A stretch of 64,000 nucleotides of DNA from Archivesica marissinica (taxonomy: Eukaryota > Mollusca > Bivalvia > Venerida > Vesicomyidae): contig CM026403.1 in the NCBI GenBank assembly GCA_014843695.1, positions 2,976,150-3,040,149 on the forward strand, written 5' to 3'. The notes under the pieces were generated by a model. The model saw nothing but the letters and a program-made list of their open reading frames with translations. It ran no database searches and was not told the origin of the DNA. The position numbers and the translations under genes were made by a program. The first letter of the stretch is position 1; each line of letters begins with the position of its first letter. This document shows positions 45,976 to 59,087 of this stretch, in pieces.

Positions 45976-46628
45976 GTTTGTGCATGAATCTGGATAGACT
46001 CACACTTGTGGTTACAGTAGCTACGCGTGAATCTGGATAGACTCATACTAGTGGTTACAGTAGCTACACGTGAATCTGGATAGACTCACACTAATGGTTA
46101 CAGTAGCTACGCGTGAATCTGGATAGACTCATACTAGTGGTTACAGTAGCTACGAGTGAATCTGGATAGACTCACTAATGGTTACAGTAGCTACACATGA
46201 ATCTGGATAGACTCACACTAGTGGTTACAGTAGCTACACATGAATCTGGATAGACTCACACTTGTCGTTACAGTAGCTACACATGAATCTGGATAGACTC
46301 ACACTAGTGGTTACAGTAGCTACACATGAATCTGGATAGACTCACACTTGTCATTACAGTAGCTACACATGAATCTGGATAGACTCACACTAGTGGTTAC
46401 AGTAGCTACACATGAATCTGGATAGACTCACACTAGTGGTTACAGTAGCTACACATGAATCTGGATAGACTCACACTTGTGGTTACAGTAGCTACGCGTG
46501 AATCTGGATAGACTCACACTTGTGGTTACAGTAGCTACACATGAATCTGGATAAACTCACACTTGTGGTTACAGTAGCTACGCATGAATCTGGATAGACT
46601 CATACTAGTGGTTACAGTAGCTACGCAC
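45976..46628. repeat. 43-bp minisatellite, about 15 copies
   Basis: Unit with GAATCTGGATAGACTCACAC and GTGGTTACAGTAGCTACAC (43 bp, checked). One copy lacks CAC. Confidence 0.95.
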
Positions 46629-46715
46629 CTGGTCAATTAATATTATTACCTAATGCTCTATATAACTTGTAATTCGTTATTTTTGCCTGTTTCATTGCAT
46701 TTTTTATCTTCGCTC

Positions 46716-47300
46716 AGGTCTGGGCAACAGTTCGAACTGTTGACCAGGCAATAGTTTGAACTGTTTCATACTAGACTTTTGAACCAATCATACTCTGAGT
46801 ATGATTTCACTGTGCGCAGTAGGATGCGCAATAGGGTGTTATGGAAGTCAAAGTAAAAAATACGTCCCGAATACATTTTAGCTCTAACTGCACTTGAAGT
46901 CATCGATATACATTATGTGAAGCCCTCCTTTCCGTTCATTAATTCCTTTCCGTATTTTATTGCATACTTACCGGCGTACCGGCTTTTAGACCAAAACCAA
47001 GCGTTTACAAATGATGATTGATTAGTCATCAGCCGACAAACTGGGAAAAACAGAAATTTATCTTGAATTATGGCCCAGTCTAGGTTTGAAGACATGACTG
47101 AGGATGAACTCAATGTTTTATTAGAAAATAGGGACTCTCTGGGTACAAAAAACGTTATAAAGCATTAGGTAATAAAACAGTTATTTCATGGGTGTTTGGG
47201 GAACAGTCAAACGGCCGAGGGCAACAGTTCGAAATGTCTTCCCTGATACCGAGGGACAATAGTTTTGACTGTTCCCCAAACACCCATGAAATAACTGTAT
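46716..47300 (+). mobile_element. DNA-transposon remnant with palindromic ends
   Basis: The left end carries the perfect 18-bp palindrome CAACAGTTCGAACTGTTG (46725-46742) followed by the related CAATAGTTTGAACTGTTT. The right end repeats GGCAACAGTTCGAAATG and lies in the loop of a perfect 35-bp inverted repeat (47177-47211 with 47264-47298). Between them is a short frame resembling a recombinase N-terminus. No target duplication was found, so the outer limits are uncertain. Confidence 0.5.
47070..47168 (+). pseudogene. Short frame resembling a Crypton-type recombinase start
   Basis: Thirty-two codons from ATG at 47070 to TAG: MAQSRFEDMTEDELNVLLEN then RDSLGTKNVIKH. The pattern RF..(S/T)E.EL..LLE..DS..TK resembles the N-terminal segment of Crypton-derived, DUF3504-type proteins common in molluscs, from memory. 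The frame stops early, so it would be a truncated relic. The similarity is short and could be coincidence. Confidence 0.35.
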
Positions 47301-47698
47301 ACTGTCAGTTTAGGAGTTGATGGTATTATAGTAGATCAAATTCTCAAAGGAAAAATGTCATTGAAAAATCACTTTGAAAACTGGTGTTATGAACAACGTC
47401 AAAACATACTAAATGTTTCATACCATTACCAATATCCTTTGAAACAGAAGCAGCAAAAGGAGCATTATGCTTTTACCCCATAAAACTGTCATCAAATAAA
47501 TGTATGTGTTGGCAGAGGCATGCTGGGAGAAGGTATATCTTTTCATTTATCTAAAATGCCCATAAACAGGTGTAAGCATCAAAGAAGTAGCTACTTTGCA
47601 CATTTTTTAATGATAAATGAGTCTATTTTTGTAGTTTTCTACTCAATAGGTTGTTCTATATGAAATTTAATTGTTTTTCAGTCGACAAAGCTATCCAG
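47301..47698. other. Unique stretch
   Basis: No repeat or exon recognised; it forms the left flank of the 18-bp array. Confidence 0.5.
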
Positions 47699-50600
47699 TT
47701 TATAAACTAAGCCAAGTGTATAAACTAAGCCAAGTGTATAAACTAAACCAAGTGTATAAACTATAAACCAAGTGTATGAACCAAACCAAGTGTATAAACT
47801 AAGCCGAGTGTATAAACTAAGCCAAGTGTATAAACTAAGTCAAGTGTATAACCTAAGTCAAGTGTATAAACTAAGTCAAGTGTATCAACTAAGCTGAGTG
47901 TATAAACTAAGTTAAGTGTATAAACTAAGCCAAGTGTATAAACTAAACCAAGTATATAAACTAAACCAAGTGTATAAACTAAACCAAGTGTATAAACTAA
48001 ACCGAGTGTATAAACTAAACCGAGTGTATAAACTAAACCAAGTGTATCAACTAAACAAAGTGTATAAACTAAACCAAGTGTATAAACTAAACCAAGTGTA
48101 TCAACTAAACCAAGTGTATAAACTAAGCCAAGTGTATAAACTAAGCCAAGTGTATAAACTAAGCCAAGTGTATAAACTATACTGAGTGTATAAACTAAAC
48201 AAAGTGTATCAACTAAACCAAGTGTATAAACTAAGCCTAGTATATAAACTAAGCCAAGTGTATAAACTATACTGAGTGTATAAACTAAACCAAGTGTATC
48301 AACTAAACCAAGTGTATAAACTAAGCCGAGTGTATAAACTAAGCCAAGTGTATAAACTAAGCCAAGTGTATAAACTAAACCAAGTGTATAAACAAGTATA
48401 TAAACTAAACCAAGTGTATCAACTAAGCCAAGTGTATAAACTAAACCAAGTGTATCAACTAAGCCAAGTGTATAAACTAAGCCGAGTGTATAAACTAAGC
48501 CAAGTGTATAAACTAAGCCAAGTGTATAAACTAAACCAAGTGTATAAACTAAACCAAGTGTATCAACTAAACCAAGTGTATAAACTAAGCTGAGTGTATA
48601 AACTAAGCCAAGTGTATAAACTAAGCCAAGTGTATAAACTAAACCAAGTGTATAAACTAAGTCAAGTGTATAAACTAAACCAAGTGTATCAACTAAGCCA
48701 AGTGAATAAACTAAACCAAGTGTATCAACTAAGCCGAGTGCATAAACTAAGCCAAGTGTATAAACTAAACCAAGTGTATAAACTAAGTCAAGTGTATAAA
48801 GTAAACCAAGTGTATAAACTAAGCCAAGTGTATAAACTAAACCAAGTGTATCAACTAAGCTGAGTGTATAAACTAAGCCAAGTGTATAAACTAAACCAAG
48901 TGTATCAACTAAGCCAAGTGTATAAACTAAACCAAGTGTATCAACTAAGCTGAGTGTATAAACTAAGTCAAGTGTATAAACTAAACCAAGTGTATAAACT
49001 AAACCAAGTGTATCAACTAAGCTGAGTGTATAAACTAAGTCAAGTGTATAAACTAAACCAAGTGTATAAACTAAACCAAGTGTATAAACTAAGCCGAGTG
49101 TATAAACTAAGCCAAGTGTATAAACTATGCCAAGTGTATAAACTAAACCAAGTGTATAAACTAAACCAAGTGCATAAACTAAACCAAGTGTATAAACTAA
49201 GCCAAGTGTATAAACTAAACCGAGTGTATAAACTAAACCAAGTGTATCAACTAAACCAAGTGTATAAACTAAGCCGAGTGTATAAACTAAGCCAAGTGTA
49301 TAAACTAAGCCAAGTGTATAAACTAAGCCAAGTGTATTAACTAAACCAAGTGTATAAACAAGTGTATAAACTAAACCAAGTGTATCAACTAAGCCAAGTG
49401 TATAAACTAAGTCAAGTGTATCAACTAAGCTGAGTGTATAAACTAAGTTAAGTGTATAAACTAAGCCAAGTGTATAAACTAAACCAAGTGTATAAACTAA
49501 ACCAAGTGTATAAACTAAACCAAGTGTATAAACTAAACTGAGTGTATAAACTAAACCGAGTGTATAAACTAAACCAAGTGTATCAACTAAACAAAGTGTA
49601 TAAACTAAACCAAGTGTATAAACTAAACCAAGTGTATCAACTAAACCAAGTGTATAAACTAAGCCAAGTGTATAAACTAAGCCAAGTGTATAAACTATAC
49701 TGAGTGTATAAACTAAACAAAGTGTATCAACTAAACCAAGTGTATAAACTAAGCCTAGTATATAAACTAAGCCAAGTGTATAAACTAAGCCAAGTGTATA
49801 AACTATACTGAGTGTATAAACTAAACCAAGTGTATCAACTAAACCAAGTGTATAAACTAAGCCGAGTGTATAAACTAAGCCAAGTGTATAAACTAAGCCA
49901 AGTGTATAAACTAAACCAAGTGTATAAACAAGTATATAAACTAAACCAAGTGTATCAACTAAGCCAAGTGTATAAACTAAACCAAGTGTATCAACTAAGC
50001 CAAGTGTATAAACTAAACCAAGTGTATAAACTAAACCAAGTGTATCAACTAAACCAAGTGTATAAACTAAGCTGAGTGTATAAACTAAGCCAAGTGTATA
50101 AACTAAGCCAAGTGTATAAACTAAACCAAGTGTATAAACTAAGTCAAGTGTATAAACTAAACCAAGTGTATCAACTAAGCCAAGTGAATAAACTAAACCA
50201 AGTGTATCAACTAAGCCGAGTGTATAAACTAAGCCAAGTGTATAAACTAAACTGAGTGTATAAACTAAGTCAAGTGTATAAAGTAAACCAAGTGTATAAA
50301 CTAAGCCAAGTGTATAAACTAAACCAAGTGTATCAACTAAGCTGAGTGTATAAACTAAGCCAAGTGTATAAACTAAACCAAGTGTATCAACTAAGCCAAG
50401 TGTATAAACTAAACCAAGTGTATCAACTAAGCTGAGTGTATAAACTAAGTCAAGTGTATAAACTAAACCAAGTGTATAAACTAAACCAAGTGTATCAACT
50501 AAGCTGAGTGTATAAACTAAGTCAAGTGTATAAACTAAACCAAGTGTATAAACTAAACCAAGTGTATAAACTAAGCCGAGTGTATAAACTAAGCCAAGTG

Positions 50601-53600
50601 TATAAACTATGCCAAGTGTATAAACTAAACCAAGTGTATAAACTAAACCAAGTGCATAAACTAAACCAAGTGTATAAACTAAGCCAAGTGTATAAACTAA
50701 ACCGAGTGTATAAACTAAGCCGAGTGTATAAACTAAGCCAAGTGTATAAACTAAGCCAAGTGTATAAACTAAGCCAAGTGTATTAACTAAACCAAGTGTA
50801 TAAACAAGTGTATAAACTAAACCAAGTGTATCAACTAAGCCAAGTGTATAAACTAAACCAAGTGTATCAACTAAGCCGAGTGTATAAACTAAGCCAAGTG
50901 TATAAACTAAGCCAAGTGTATAAACTAAACCAAGTGTATAAACTAAACCAAGTGTATAAACTAAGCCAAGTGTATAAACTAAACCGAGTGTAGGACATTA
51001 ATTCCCCCCTTTGACACAGGTTGACATAACCCCCCATATAAAAGACCCAGGATCTGGATCTATTGTTGTTTGCAAATGTGATTTTATTTACTCAGCAATC
51101 TGGCGTTTATCGTAGCCATGGGATTAATCAGATTTTGTATAGCATCCAATTAGTGTATAAACAAGTGTATAAACTAAACCAAGTGTATCAACTAAGCCAA
51201 GTGTATAAACTAAACCAAGTGTATCAACTAAGCCGAGTGTATAAACTAAGCCAAGTGTATAAACTAAGCCAAGTGTATAAACTAAACCGAGTGTATAAAC
51301 TAAACCAAGTGTATAAACTAAGCCAAGTGTATAAACTAAACCAAGTGTATAAACTAAACCAAGTGTATCAACTAAACCAAGTGTATTAACTAAGCTGAGT
51401 GTATAAACTAAGCCAAGTGTATAAACTAAGCCAAGTGTATAAACTAAACCAAGTGTATAAACTAAGTCAAGTGTATAAACTAAACCAAGTGTATCAACTA
51501 AGCCAAGTGTATAAACTAAACCAAGTGTATCAACTAAGCCGAGTGTATAAACTAAACCAAGTGTATAAACTAAGCCAAGTGTATAAACTAAACCAAGTGT
51601 ATCAACTAAGCTGAGTGTATAAATTAAGCCAAGTGTATAAACTAAACCAAGTGTATCAACTAAGCCAAGTGTATAAACTAAGTCAAGTGTATAAACTAAA
51701 CCAAGTGTATCAACTAAGCTGAGTGTATAAACTAAGCCAAGTGTATAAACTAAGCCAAGTGTATAAACTAAACCAAGTGTATAAACTAAGTCAAGTGTAT
51801 AAACTAAACCAAGTGTATCAACTAAGCCAAGTGAATAAACTAAACCAAGTGTATCAACTAAGCCGAGTGTATAAACTAAGCCAAGTGTATAAACTAAACC
51901 AAGTGTATCAACTAAGCTGAGTGTATAAATTAAGCCAAGTGTATAAACTAAACCAAGTGTATCAACTAAGCCAAGTGTATAAACTAAGTCAAGTGTATAA
52001 ACTAAACCAAGTGTATCAACTAAGCTGAGTGTATAAACTAAGCCAAGTGTATAAACTAAGCCAAGTGTATAAACTAAACCAAGTGTATAAACTAAGTCAA
52101 GTGTATAAACTAAACCAAGTGTATCAACTAAGCCAAGTGAATAAACTAAACCAAGTGTATCAACTAAGCCGAGTGTATAAACTAAGCCAAGTGTATAAAC
52201 TAAACCAAGTGTATCAACTAAGCTGAGTGTATAAATTAAGCCAAGTGTATAAACTAAACCAAGTGTATCAACTAAGCCAAGTGTATAAACTAAGTCAAGT
52301 GTATAAACTAAACCAAGTGTATCAACTAAGCTGAGTGTATAAACTAAGTCAAGTGTATAAACTAAACCAAGTGTATAAACTAAGTCAAGTGTATAAACTA
52401 AACCAAGTGTATCAACTAAGCTGAGTGTATAAACTAAGTCAAGTGTATAAACTAAACCAAGTGTATAAACTAAACCAAGTGTATAAACTAAGCCGAGTGT
52501 ATAAACTAAGCCAAGTGTATAAACTATGCCAAGTGTATAAACTAAACCAAGTGTATAAACTAAACCAAGTGCATAAACTAAACCAAGTGTATAAACTAAG
52601 CCAAGTGTATAAACTAAACCGAGTGTATAAACTAAACCAAGTGTATCAACTAAACCAAGTGTATAAACTAAGCCGAGTGTATAAACTAAGCCAAGTGTAT
52701 AAACTAAGCCAAGTGTATAAACTAAACCAAGTGTATAAACTAAGCCGAGTGAATAAACTAAGCCAAGTGTATCAACTAAGCCAAGTGTATCAACTAAACC
52801 AAGTGTATAAACTAAGCCGAGTGTATAAACTATGCCAAGTGTATAAACTAAGCTGAGTGTATAAACTAAACCAAGTGTATAAACTAAACCGAGTGTATAA
52901 ACTAAGCCAAGTGTATAAACTAAACCAAGTGTATAAACTAAACCAAGTGTATAGACTAAACCAAGTGTATAAACTAAACCAAGTGTATAAACTAAGCTGA
53001 GTGTATAAACTAAGCCAAGTGTATCAACTAAGCTGAGTGTATAAACTAAGTCAAGTGTATAAACTAAACCAAGTGTATAAACTAAACCAAGTGTATAAAC
53101 TAAACCAAGTGTATAAACTAAGCTGAGTGTATAAACTAAGCCAAGTGCATAAACTAAGCTGAGTGTATAAACTAAGCCAAGTGTATAAACTAAACCGAGT
53201 GTATAAACTAAGCCAAGTGTATAAACTAAGCTGAGTGTATAAACTAAGCCAAGTGTATAAACTAAGCCAAGTGTATAAACTAAACCAAGTGTATCAACTA
53301 AACCAAGTGTATAAACTAAACCAAGTGTATAAACTAAACCAAGTGTATAAACTAAACCGAGTGTATAAACTAAACCAAGTGTATAAACTAAACCAAGTGC
53401 ATAAACTAAACCAAGTGTATAAACTAAACCAAGTGCATAAACTATGTCAAGTGTATAAACTAAACCAAGTGCATAAACTATGTCAAGTGTATAAACTAAG
53501 CCAAGTGTATAAACTAAACCAAGTGTATAAATTAAACCGAATGTATAAACTAAACAAAGTGTATAAACTATGCCAAGTGTATAAACTATGCCACGTGTAT

Positions 53601-54245
53601 AAACTAACCTAAGTGTATAAACTATGCCAAGTGTATAAACTAAGCCAAGTGTATAAACTAAACCGAGTGTATAAACTAAACCAAGTGTATAAACTATGCC
53701 AAGTGTATAAACTAAGCCAAGTGTATCAACTAAACCAAGTGTATAAACTATGCCATGTGTATAAACTAAACCAAGTGTATAAACTAAACCAAGTGTATAA
53801 ACTAAACCAAGTGTATAAACTAAACCAAGTGTATAAACTAAACTGAGTGTATAAACTAAACCAAGTGCATAAACTATGCCAAGTGTATAAACTATGCCAA
53901 GTGTATAAACTAAACCAAGTGTATAAACTAAACTAAGTGTATAAACTATGCCAAGTGTATAAACTATGCCAAGTGTATAAACTATGCCACGTGTATAAAC
54001 TAAACCAAGTGTATAAACTATGCCAAGTGTATAAACTAAACCGAGTGTATAAACTAAACCGAGTGTATAAACTATGCCAAGTGCATAAACTATGCCAAGT
54101 GTATAAACTATGCCAAGTGTATAAACTAAGCCAAGTGCATAAACTATGCCAAGTGTATAAACTAAGCCAAGTGTATAAACTATGCCAAGTGTATAAACTA
54201 AACCAAGTGTATAAACTAAGCCAAGTGTATAAACTAAACCGAGTG
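47699..54245. repeat. 18-bp minisatellite, 6.5 kb, over 350 units
   Basis: Unit GTGTATAAACTAAGCCAA with variants at ATAAAC/ATCAAC and AAGCCAA/AAACCAA/AAGCTGA. 18 bp is six codons (VYKLSQ), which explains the many small plus frames. Larger blocks recur: a 306-bp block at about 51620-52230, and blocks about 1.5 kb apart (48276 and 49812). An internal non-array segment sits at 50991-51153. The region near 53400-54240 is enriched in CTATGCC units. Confidence 0.97.
50991..51153. repeat. Copy of the array's right flank inside the array
   Basis: This 163-bp segment (TAGGACATTAATTCCCCCCT through AGCATCCAATTAG) is the same as 54246-54408 at a distance of 3255 bp. It includes a piece of MITE G (GATCTGGATCTATTGTTG). 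After 51153 the array resumes at a sequence equivalent to that at 50795. Confidence 0.93.
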
Positions 54246-54408
54246 TAGGACATTAATTCCCCCCTTTGACACAGGTTGACATAACCCCCCATATAAAAGA
54301 CCCAGGATCTGGATCTATTGTTGTTTGCAAATGTGATTTTATTTACTCAGCAATCTGGCGTTTATCGTAGCCATGGGATTAATCAGATTTTGTATAGCAT
54401 CCAATTAG
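54246..54408. repeat. Right flank of the 18-bp array, second copy
   Basis: Same as 50991-51153 up to CCAATTAG; beyond it the sequence is unique (AAGATAAACAGGAATG), so this is likely the original junction. Confidence 0.9.
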
Positions 54409-54609
54409 AAGATAAACAGGAATGTATATCTTTCTAGACATGTATATTGCGTATATTGTGTATATTGTGTTATGAAGACATTTTTCAGATTTATGAAAAT
54501 AAATCTATTCATGAAGACACATCATTTAATGCTTCATTAAGTAAATTAAATTGTTGATAAACACAATAAAATAAATCATTATTTAAATGCATTAACAAAT
54601 ACTCCATTA

Positions 54610-55997
54610 GTTGTCCTGACATAGCATTATCTTATACCTCAATAGTCGTCCTAACATAGCATTATCTTATACCTCATTAGTTGTCCTAACATAGCATTAT
54701 CTTATACCTCATTAGTTGTCCTGGCAATGCATTATCTTATACCCCATTAGTTATCCTGGCAATGCATTATCTTATACCCCATTAGTCGTCCTAACATAGC
54801 ATTATCTTATACCCCATTAGTTATCCTGGCAATGCATTATCTTATACCCCATTAGTCGTCCTAACATAGCATTATCTTATACCTCATTAGTCGTCCTAAC
54901 ATAGCATTATCTTATACCTCATTAGTTGTCCTAGCGAAACATTATCAAATACCTCATTAGTTGTCCCAGCAAAGCATTATCTTATACCCCATTAGTTATC
55001 CTAACATAGAATTATCTTATACCTCAATTAGTCGTCCTAACATAGCATTACCTTATACCCCATTAGTCGTCCTGACATAGTATTATCTTATACCTCATTA
55101 GTTGTCCTAGCAAAACATTATCAAATACCTCAGTAGTTGTCCCAGCAAAACATTATCAAATACCTCAGTAGTTGTCCCAGCAAAGCATTATCTTATACCT
55201 CATTAGTTGTCCCAGCAAAACATTATCTTATACCTCAGTAGTCGTCCTGACATAGCATTATCTTATACCTCATTAATTGTCCTAGCAAAACATTATCAAA
55301 TACCTCATTAGTTGTCCCAGCAAAGCATTATCTTATACCTCATTAGTTGTCCCAGCAAAGCATTATCTTATACCTCATTAGTTGTCCCAGCAAAACATTA
55401 TCTTATACCTCAGTAGTCGTCCTGACATAGTATTATCTTATACCTCAGTAGTCGTCCTGACATAGCATTATCTTATACCTCAGTAGTCGTCCTGACATAG
55501 CATTATCTTATACCTCATTAGTCGTCCTGACATAGTATTATCTTATACCTCAGTAGTTGTCCCAGCAAAGCATTATCTTATACCTCATTAGTCGTCCTGA
55601 CATAGTATTATCTTATACCTCATTAGTTGTCCCAGCAAAACATTATCAAATACCTCATTAGTTGTCCCAGCAAAACATTATCTTATACCTCAGTAGTCGT
55701 CCTGACATAGTATTATCTTATACCTCAGTAGTCGTCCTGACATAGCATTATCTTATACCTCAGTAGTCGTCCTGACATAGCATTATCTTATACCTCATTA
55801 GTCGTCCTGACATAGTATTATCTTATACCTCAGTAGTTGTCCCAGCAAAGCATTATCTTATACCTCATTAGTCGTCCTGACATAGTATTATCTTATACCT
55901 CATTAGTTGTCCCAGCAAAACATTATCAAATACCTCATTAGTTGTCCCAGCAAAACATTATCTTATACCTCAGTAGTTGTCCCAGCAAAGCATTATC
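54610..55997. repeat. 35-bp minisatellite, about 39 copies
   Basis: Unit with CATTATCTTATACCTCATTA then GTTGTCC or GTCGTCC. Main unit types are CTGACATAG and CCAGCAAAG. An eight-unit block of 280 bp recurs at about 55412 and 55692. Confidence 0.95.
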
Positions 55998-56585
55998 TAA
56001 TTTAAAATGTATGATGATTTTGTGCTTAACTTCTGGTACAAATTATCTTGAATGTACATCTGTTTGAAAAAGTATTGATCAAAAATACGGAAATAGCCAT
56101 CATAATACATTGCAGAGTCAAATGTATGCAGCATTAACTAACAATGGTGGGAATTGAAATTTTATCTTTTGTAAATGTTCTCTCCTTTTTCACTTGTAAC
56201 AATTCGGTTTATTATTACTAACAATTGATTAAATCTCATAATTATACAAGTAAATATATAAAGTTACAAACTACAGCACTTGTAACCTGTTATCTCAATA
56301 GCTATATTTGACAGCGGCATTATAAATGAAATTAAATAAAATAACGAGGGAAATGTCAAGACAAGAATAAATGTCACTCCCGCAGATGGAATCATTTGAA
56401 AGGAAATGATATCTGTAATTTCCTGTTCTTTTATAGGAAACGCAGCTATGATTCACTGCAGCGAAATAAAAACAAATTGCTTTAGTGGTTATGAATGTAC
56501 CATATCCAGGTCATATTTTTGCAATTTTATCTTCAAGTGGAAAAATTAAAATATATCAGATTTAACTTATCTTTGTTTAGAATGT
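55998..56585. other. Unique stretch
   Basis: Nothing recognised between the two arrays. Confidence 0.5.
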
Positions 56586-58446
56586 CATTGGTTATTTTGT
56601 CAAGGAACTCATACAAAGGGGAATAACCAGTTATTTACAATTGATTATTTTGTCAAGGAACTCATACAAAGGGGAATAACCAGTTATTTACAATTGATTA
56701 TTTTGTCAAGGAACACATACAAAGGGGAATAACCAGTTATTTATAATTGATTATTTTGTCAAGGAACTGGTCATACAAAGGGGAATAACCAGTTATTTAC
56801 AAATGATTATTTTGTCAAGGAACTCATACAAAGGGGAATAACCAGTTATTTACAATTGATTATTTTGTCAAGGAACTCATACAAAGGGGAATAACCAGTT
56901 ATTTACAATTGATTATTTTGTCAAGGAACACATACAAAGGGGAATAACCAGTTATTTACAATTGATTATTTTGTCAAGGAACTCATACAAAGGGGAATAA
57001 CCAGTTATTTACAATTGATTATTTTGTCAAGGAACTCATACAAAGGGGAATAACCAGTTATTTACAATTGATTATTTTGTCAAGGAACACATACAAAGGG
57101 GAATAACCAGTTATTTATAATTGATTATTTTGTCAAGGAACTCATACAAAGGGGAATAACCAGTTATTTACAAATGATTATTTTGTCAAGGAACTCATAC
57201 AAAGGAGAATAACCAGTTATTTACAATTGATTATTTTGTCAAGGAACTCATACAAAGGGGAATAACCAGTTATTTACAATTGATTATTTTGTCAAGGAAC
57301 ACATACAAAGGGGAATAACCAGTTATTTACAATTGATTATTTTGTCAAGGAACTCATACAAAGGGGAATAACCAGTTATTTACAATTGATTATTTTGTCA
57401 AGGAACTCATACAAAGGGGAATAACCAGTTATTTATAATTGATTATTTTGTCAAGGAACTCATACAAAGGGGAATAACCAGTTATTTACAATTGATTATT
57501 TTGTCAAGGAACACATACAAAGGGGAATAACCAGTTATTTATAATTGATTATTTTGTCACGGAACTCATACAAAGGGGAATAACCAGTTATTTATAATTG
57601 AATATTTTGTCAAGGAACTCATACAAAGGGGAATAACCAGTTATTTATAATTGATTATTTTGTCAAGGAACTCATACAAAGGGGAATAACCAGTTATTTA
57701 TAATTGATTATTTTGTCAAGGAACTCATACAAAGGGGAATAACCAGTTATTTACAATTGATTATTTTGTCAAGGAACACATACAAAGGGGAATAACCAGT
57801 TATTTATAATTGATTATTTTGTCAAGGAACTCATACAAAGGGGAATAACCAATTATTTACAATTGATTATTTTGTCAAGGAACTCATACAAAGGGGAATA
57901 ACCAGTTATTTACAATTGATTATTTTGTCAAGGAACTCATACAAAGGGGAATAACCAATTATTTACAATTGATTATTTTGTCAAGGAACTCATACAAAGG
58001 GGAATAACCAGTTATTTACAATTGATTATTTTGTCAAGGAACTCATACAAAGGGGAATAACCAATTATTTACAATTGATTATTTTGTCAAGGAACTCATA
58101 CAAAGGGGAATAACCAGTTATTTACAATTGATTATTTTGTCAAGGAACTCATACAAAGGGGAATAACCAATTATTTACAATTGATTATTTTGTCAAGGAA
58201 CTCATACAAAGGGGAATAACCAGTTATTTACAATTGATTATTTTGTCAAGGAACACGTACAAAGGGGAATAACCAGTTATTTACAATTGATTATTTTGTC
58301 AAGGAACACGTACCAAGGGGAATAACCAGTTATTTGCAATTGATTATTTTGTCAAGGAACTCATACAAAGGGGAATAACCAGTTATTTGCAATTGATTAT
58401 TTTGTCAAGGAACACATACAAAGGGAATAGCCAGTTATTTACAATA
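56586..58446. repeat. 53-bp minisatellite, about 35 copies
   Basis: Unit with GATTATTTTGTCAAGGAACT and ACAAAGGGGAATAACCAGTT (53 bp, checked). Between about 57830 and 58200 copies alternate CCAATTATT and CCAGTTATT, a 106-bp dimer repeated about four times. One early copy has a 3-base insertion (ACTGGTCATAC). Confidence 0.96.
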
Positions 58447-58505
58447 TAATTTGTCTACAATCATGTAGATATATTTGAAGTACAATGTACAAAGATGGTA
58501 GCTTG

Positions 58506-58667
58506 ATGCGTTACGATTGTGCCCTTAGGCAAGGCATTTATATTCCATGTTGTCTCTTCTCTCTCCCTCGTGGCAATGGATTCCATCAGGAATGATATAT
58601 TGAGAGTGATTAATATAAGTTGTAAGAACTTGTTTTCACAATCAAGCTAAATTAATTTGTATAAAGT
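58506..58667 (+). mobile_element. SINE family A, 5'-truncated
   Basis: Starts at GTTACGATTGTGCCCTTAGG and ends with the tail TAAATTAATTTGTATAAAG. It lies about 60 bp after the 53-bp array and directly precedes a SINE B. Confidence 0.88.
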
Positions 58668-59030
58668 AGCGGATCAGTGGTCCAGTGGTTAACACGCTGG
58701 GATTGTAATCCAGGGGATGTAGGTTTGATCCCCAGCTATACCATACTAAAATGACTCACATAGTATTTCTGATGGGATTTTAAACCAAGGTCTTTTGTTG
58801 ATGCTTTACACTGTGCACGTAAAAGAACTAGAGCAGACTCTGGAGTGAATCTCTTTCTGTATCATTGCACTATCCTCCAAAATCCTGAAGAGATGCTAAA
58901 GTTTGGAGGATAGTGCTATGATACAAACAGAGCCCTATTCCAGAGTTTACTCTGGTTCTCTTACGTGCACGGTGTACAGGACTAACACATGACCTAGATT
59001 TAATGTCTCATCAGAAACACTGATATCATA
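58668..59030. mobile_element. Inverted pair of SINE B copies
   Basis: Plus copy 58668-58890 has a head (GATCAGTGGTCCAGTGGTTA; B box AGGTTTGATCCC) and a body ending ATCCTCCAAAATCCTGAAGA. Directly after it the body recurs inverted (58893-59030: AAGTTTGGAGGATAGTGCTA to CATCAGAAACACTG). Neither half has the hairpin tail, so the two are joined body to body. Confidence 0.82.
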
Positions 59031-59087
59031 GTCATTTTCGTTTGGCATAGCGATTGCACCTTGATATTTTTTTAAACATTTATTGCA

